From: Lactobacillus psittaci DSM 15354
GTDB lineage: Bacteria; Bacillota; Bacilli; Lactobacillales; Lactobacillaceae
Reading direction: 5' to 3'
NCBI RefSeq assembly: GCF_000425905.1
Contig: NZ_AUEI01000007.1
Location: 1-64,000, forward strand
DNA length: 64,000 nucleotides
Position numbers and translations under genes: made by a program. Of the stretch, positions 61,161-64,000 are shown in pieces (positions within the stretch are counted from its first letter, which is position 1; the number at the start of each line of letters is the position of its first letter). Under the pieces are notes generated by a model. It made no database searches. It was not told where the DNA came from and was given only the letters and a program-made list of their open reading frames with translations.

Positions 61161-61682
61161 ATGGTTAAGTCGACTTTTGAAAATTTAAAACAGGAAAAGA
61201 AGGCAAGGATAACTCAAGCTCTTTTAAAAGAGTTTAGTAATCATCCATTAGCAGATACGCAGGTTGCTAGAATTGTTGCTGATAGTGAAATAGCTCGTGG
61301 AGCTTTTTATAAATATTTTGATGATCTTGAAGATGCATATAAATATGTTTATAAAATGGCAATTAAAGAAATCCATGCGCCAATGTCAATGCGTGAATTT
61401 AATCCAGATTTGATTTGTCAATTGGTTTCTGATTTTGTAACTAAGTCTGAAGCTAGTCCTTATTATGACTTGATTAAGATGCATTTATCCAAAAATGAGA
61501 GTCTAGTTGCACAAAACTTACAACAAAAAGCTGTAGCAATGTCAAAATTAGGAGCAAAAGAATGGTCTGCCATGGTATTGAGCCATGAGACAATCAAGTT
61601 AGCCTTATTTGATCCTGAACACCGTAGTCTTTACCTAGATCGTTTAAGAAAGAGTATTGAATTACTAGGAAAGGGAGACTAA
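61161..61682 (+). CDS. TetR family transcriptional regulator (autoregulatory)
   Basis: A 173-residue regulator with a TetR helix-turn-helix in residues about 8-55 (KKARITQALLKEFSNHPLADTQVARIVADSEIARGAFYKYFDDLEDAY). ATG 61161 follows AAGGAG and lies 15 bases behind the second operator palindrome; the in-frame start at 61125 would overlap both operators. It is first in an operon with an FtsX permease and ABC ATPase and very likely represses it. Confidence 0.9.
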   Translation: MVKSTFENLKQEKKARITQALLKEFSNHPLADTQVARIVADSEIARGAFYKYFDDLEDAYKYVYKMAIKEIHAPMSMREFNPDLICQLVSDFVTKSEASPYYDLIKMHLSKNESLVAQNLQQKAVAMSKLGAKEWSAMVLSHETIKLALFDPEHRSLYLDRLRKSIELLGKGD

Positions 61683-61684
61683 AA

Positions 61685-62743
61685 ATGTTTTTGGCATTAA
61701 AGGAAATTAAGCGAGAAAAAATGCGTTATGGCTTAATTGTCCTAATGATTTTTTTAATTAGCTACTTAATTTATATGCTTACTGGATTAGCCTTTGGGTT
61801 AGCCTCTGAAAATACCCAAGCAATTACTAGTTGGCAAACTAAGCGAGTCGTTTTAAATGAAAGTAGTAATGTTAGTTTGAGCCAGTCATTGATTAGTAAG
61901 AAGGATATAGATCAACTCAAATTAACTAAAGACGAAAGCTTTGTTGGTCAAACTCCAGTTGTAGCTAAGAAAGAATCAAGATCTACACTTTCCGCTCAAT
62001 TTATTGGCTTAAAGAAGAGTCAGTACATTTATCAAGATTTGACTTTGATAAGTGGACGTAAGTGGCAAAAGTCAAATGAAGTTGTTGCTGATGTTGCCTT
62101 TAAACAAAAAGGATATAAATTAGGCGATAAAGTGACTTTGAATGGCTCCAATCAAACCTACAAGATAGTTGGGTTTGCTAAAAATGCCAAGATTAATATT
62201 GCTCCAATTTTATATGGAAATTTGTCTACCTGGAGAAGCTTGAAATTATTAAGCCCTCAAGTTGCAGCTTCTGGAATTATTAGTAAGCGTAATTATCGGA
62301 CTAACTTAAAGGACTTAAAGAGTTATAATTTAGCTACTTTTAAGAATAAATTGCCAGGTTATAAGGCTCAAAATATGACTTTTGAATTAATGATTGGCTT
62401 CTTATTTATAATTTCTTTGATTATTGTAGCTGTCTTTTTGTACATTTTAACCATGCAAAAGTTACCTAATTTTGCAGTTATGAGGGCACAAGGAATTGGA
62501 GGAAAAACTTTAGTTAGCTATACAATTTGGCAATCATTGATACTGGTTATTTCTGGTTGTGTAATTGCACTCTTGGTGATGCTATTAACAACAAAAGTAT
62601 TACCAGCAGCAGTTCCAATTGAATTTACTGCCATAATCGCAAGTAGTGGTGTTTTAGGCATGATTGCTATGGGACTACTTGGTAGTTTGATTCCAGTAAG
62701 AAGTATTTTACGTGTTGATCCTAAAATGGCGATTGGAGGCTAA
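61685..62743 (+). CDS. ABC transporter permease, FtsX family
   Basis: A 352-residue membrane protein: one N-terminal segment (about 16-37), an extracellular domain (about 40-225) and an FtsX domain with three segments (about 230-345). The layout matches DevC-like exporters (MacB type with a single FtsX domain). It begins two bases after the TetR stop and three bases before the ATPase gene, so it is translationally coupled. The substrate is unknown. Confidence 0.9.
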   Translation: MFLALKEIKREKMRYGLIVLMIFLISYLIYMLTGLAFGLASENTQAITSWQTKRVVLNESSNVSLSQSLISKKDIDQLKLTKDESFVGQTPVVAKKESRSTLSAQFIGLKKSQYIYQDLTLISGRKWQKSNEVVADVAFKQKGYKLGDKVTLNGSNQTYKIVGFAKNAKINIAPILYGNLSTWRSLKLLSPQVAASGIISKRNYRTNLKDLKSYNLATFKNKLPGYKAQNMTFELMIGFLFIISLIIVAVFLYILTMQKLPNFAVMRAQGIGGKTLVSYTIWQSLILVISGCVIALLVMLLTTKVLPAAVPIEFTAIIASSGVLGMIAMGLLGSLIPVRSILRVDPKMAIGG

Positions 62744-62746
62744 GCG

Positions 62747-63418
62747 ATGACAGCAGTCGAATTGAAAAATGTTACCAAGATTTATGGTAAGGGCGAAGCA
62801 AAAACCATTGCCGTTAAGGATATAAACTTTGAAGCGGAAAGTGGACAGTTAGTTTTACTTGAAGGTCCTTCAGGAGCAGGTAAGAGTACACTTTTGACAA
62901 TTATGGGAGCCTTGCAAAAGGCAAGTAGTGGTCAAGTTTTGATTGAAGGTCAAGAAATTAATGCTTTGTCTACTAAACAAAGTGATCAGCTTAGATTAAC
63001 AACTATTGGTTTTGTCTTGCAAGAACATAATTTGGTCCCATTTTTAAAAGTTAAAGATCAATTTAAGCTAGTAGATAAAGTGAAGAAATATGGCAACTTA
63101 ACAGCTAAGGAATTACAAGAATTATTGGTTCAACTAGGGATAGAGCAACTCGTAGATAAATATCCTAATGAATTATCTGGTGGTCAAATGCAAAGAGCAG
63201 CCATTGCTAGAGCTCTCTATGCCAACCCTAAAATAATTTTAGCTGATGAGCCAACCGCTTCTCTTGATAGCGAACGAGTTAAAGAAGTGGGGCGTTTATT
63301 TAAACAACTGGCCAAAGAAAAAGATAAAGCGATTATTTTAGTGACTCATGATCAACGTTTAGAACAATTTAGTGATCAAATTTATGATGTCTTAGATGGG
63401 ACGATTTCAAAGCGTTAA
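62747..63418 (+). CDS. ABC transporter ATP-binding protein (DevA/LolD-like)
   Basis: A 223-residue ATPase: Walker A GPSGAGKST (40-48), Q-loop LQEHNLVPFL, signature LSGGQMQR (143-150) and Walker [13 protein letters not shown]. It partners with the FtsX permease just upstream. ATG 62747 follows GGAGG. The terminator at 63427 closes the operon. Confidence 0.93.
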   Translation: MTAVELKNVTKIYGKGEAKTIAVKDINFEAESGQLVLLEGPSGAGKSTLLTIMGALQKASSGQVLIEGQEINALSTKQSDQLRLTTIGFVLQEHNLVPFLKVKDQFKLVDKVKKYGNLTAKELQELLVQLGIEQLVDKYPNELSGGQMQRAAIARALYANPKIILADEPTASLDSERVKEVGRLFKQLAKEKDKAIILVTHDQRLEQFSDQIYDVLDGTISKR

Positions 63419-63426
63419 CTGATAGG

Positions 63427-63457
63427 AGATATCCGCTCTATAGTGGATATCTTTTTT
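63427..63457 (+). terminator. Terminator of the TetR/ABC operon
   Basis: AGATATCC pairs with GGATATCT around GCTCTATAGT, followed by TTTTTT. Confidence 0.88.
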
Positions 63458-63480
63458 ATTTAAAATCTCAGTAAAAAAAC

Positions 63481-63509
63481 TTGCAATTAAAATATTTATC
63501 AGGTATTCT
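63481..63509 (+). promoter_or_regulatory. Promoter of the metal-binding lipoprotein gene
   Basis: TTGCAA (63481-63486) and TATTCT (63504-63509) are 17 bases apart. No clear metal-regulator palindrome is visible. Confidence 0.5.
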
Positions 63510-63549
63510 GTTATGATTTACATCTATAAAGTTAGAAGGGATATGAAAT

Positions 63550-64000
63550 ATGAGATTTAAAAAGATTATGAGTTTATTGCTTGTTGTTGCAGTATCTGTT
63601 GTTGCAATAGCTTGTAGTAAAAATAAGGCAAATGATAATAATAAAATTCAAGTTGTAACTTCAACTAATGTCTATGCCGATATTGCTAAGAATATTGTTG
63701 GTAAATACGGTAAAGTTACAGCCATTATCAAAAATGGAGATACTGATCCTCATGATTTTGAACCGACAACTAAATCCGGTTTAGTATTAAGTCATGCTGA
63801 CATTATCATCGCTAATGGTATGGGCTATGACAATTGGATGCAAAAATTAGCTAAAGCTAATGGAAAAAAAGCTGTTAGAGTTGGCGAAGATATCATGAAA
63901 TATAAAAGTAATGCTAATCCCCATATTTGGTATAACTTACAAATGCCAACAAAGTATGTTAACTACTTGGTTCGTCGTTTAACCAAACTTGATAAGAAGC
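63550..64000 (+). CDS. Zinc/manganese ABC transporter substrate-binding lipoprotein (partial)
   Basis: The first 150 codons of a ZnuA/AdcA-type protein, cut by the window end. Residues 1-22 are a lipoprotein signal with lipobox IAC (Cys22). VVTSTNVYADIAKNIVG and the metal-ligand block DTDPHDFEPT are characteristic of zinc or manganese binding proteins; NPHIWYN continues the pattern with a second histidine ligand. ATG 63550 is chosen because its frame gives the signal peptide; an ATG at 63543 is out of frame. AGAAGGG precedes it. Confidence 0.88.
   Translation, partial: MRFKKIMSLLLVVAVSVVAIACSKNKANDNNKIQVVTSTNVYADIAKNIVGKYGKVTAIIKNGDTDPHDFEPTTKSGLVLSHADIIIANGMGYDNWMQKLAKANGKKAVRVGEDIMKYKSNANPHIWYNLQMPTKYVNYLVRRLTKLDKK

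Noticed and set aside
1-64000. CRISPR arrays, prophage genes or insertion sequences
   Set aside because: No regularly spaced repeats, integrase, transposase, capsid or terminase genes were seen in the window.

Overview
The window looks like a chromosomal segment of a low-GC Gram-positive lactic acid bacterium, most likely a Lactobacillus of the acidophilus/johnsonii/gasseri group. The grounds are the AT-rich code, strong GGAGG ribosome binding sites, many peptidases (PepO, PepN, PepD, two C1B cysteine peptidases), a type II nucleoside deoxyribosyltransferase, oleate hydratase, a cinnamoyl-esterase-like hydrolase, H2O2-type flavin reductases, a T-box upstream of tyrS, and a D-aspartate ligase. 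I see no prophage, insertion sequence or CRISPR array.

Layout. 1-330: the end of an rRNA operon (23S 3' end, 5S, tRNA-Asn). 500-2560: nucleoside deoxyribosyltransferase, tyrosine phosphatase, UspA. 2600-6260: a phosphonate/phosphate-ester type ABC operon (phnD-phnC-phnE-phnE) behind a long leader that holds a small ORF and hairpins. 6290-8210: an unknown protein and a metallophosphoesterase. 8310-11570: an asparagine synthetase paired with D-aspartate ligase, probably building the D-Asp/D-Asn peptidoglycan cross-bridge. 11690-15320: class III ribonucleotide reductase (nrdD, nrdG) behind two NrdR boxes, followed by a MIP18-type Fe-S protein. 15440-25150: an orphan sugar-binding lipoprotein, an MFS exporter, PepO, a TetR/ABC exporter module, a candidate structured small RNA, and gpmA. 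25340-28300: LCP protein, PlsY, an acyltransferase. 28310-29945: T-box, tyrS and tRNA-Thr.

29940-40540 carries two YfhO-type membrane proteins and two C1B peptidases around oleate hydratase. 40670-42300: two paralogous lipoproteins joined to a GreA paralogue. 42310-44075: a probable SOS-controlled Y-family polymerase and YolD pair. 44075-46640: an OFA-type transporter broken by one in-frame TAG, divergent from glycerate kinase, with palindromes between them. 46640-46973 (gene-free) holds a second candidate small RNA. 46974-50481: glycerol facilitator, MFS transporter, a divergent Rgg-type regulator and an untracked 49-residue membrane peptide. 50501-56637: L,D-transpeptidase, PepN, an unknown protein and PepD. 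56700-61080: a TetR regulator, tandem NADH-flavin reductases next to peroxide-stress protein YaaA, a cinnamoyl-esterase-like hydrolase and a histidine phosphatase. 61090-63460: a self-contained TetR/FtsX/ABC operon with two operator palindromes. The window ends inside a zinc/manganese-binding lipoprotein gene.

The most interesting items are the two candidate RNAs (about 24168-24333 and 46708-46931), the phn leader peptide, the Rgg/MFS/small peptide locus, the tyrS-tRNA-Thr-yfhO overlap, and the nonsense-interrupted transporter. Gene functions are assigned by recognising motifs and remembered family members; no database search was run.
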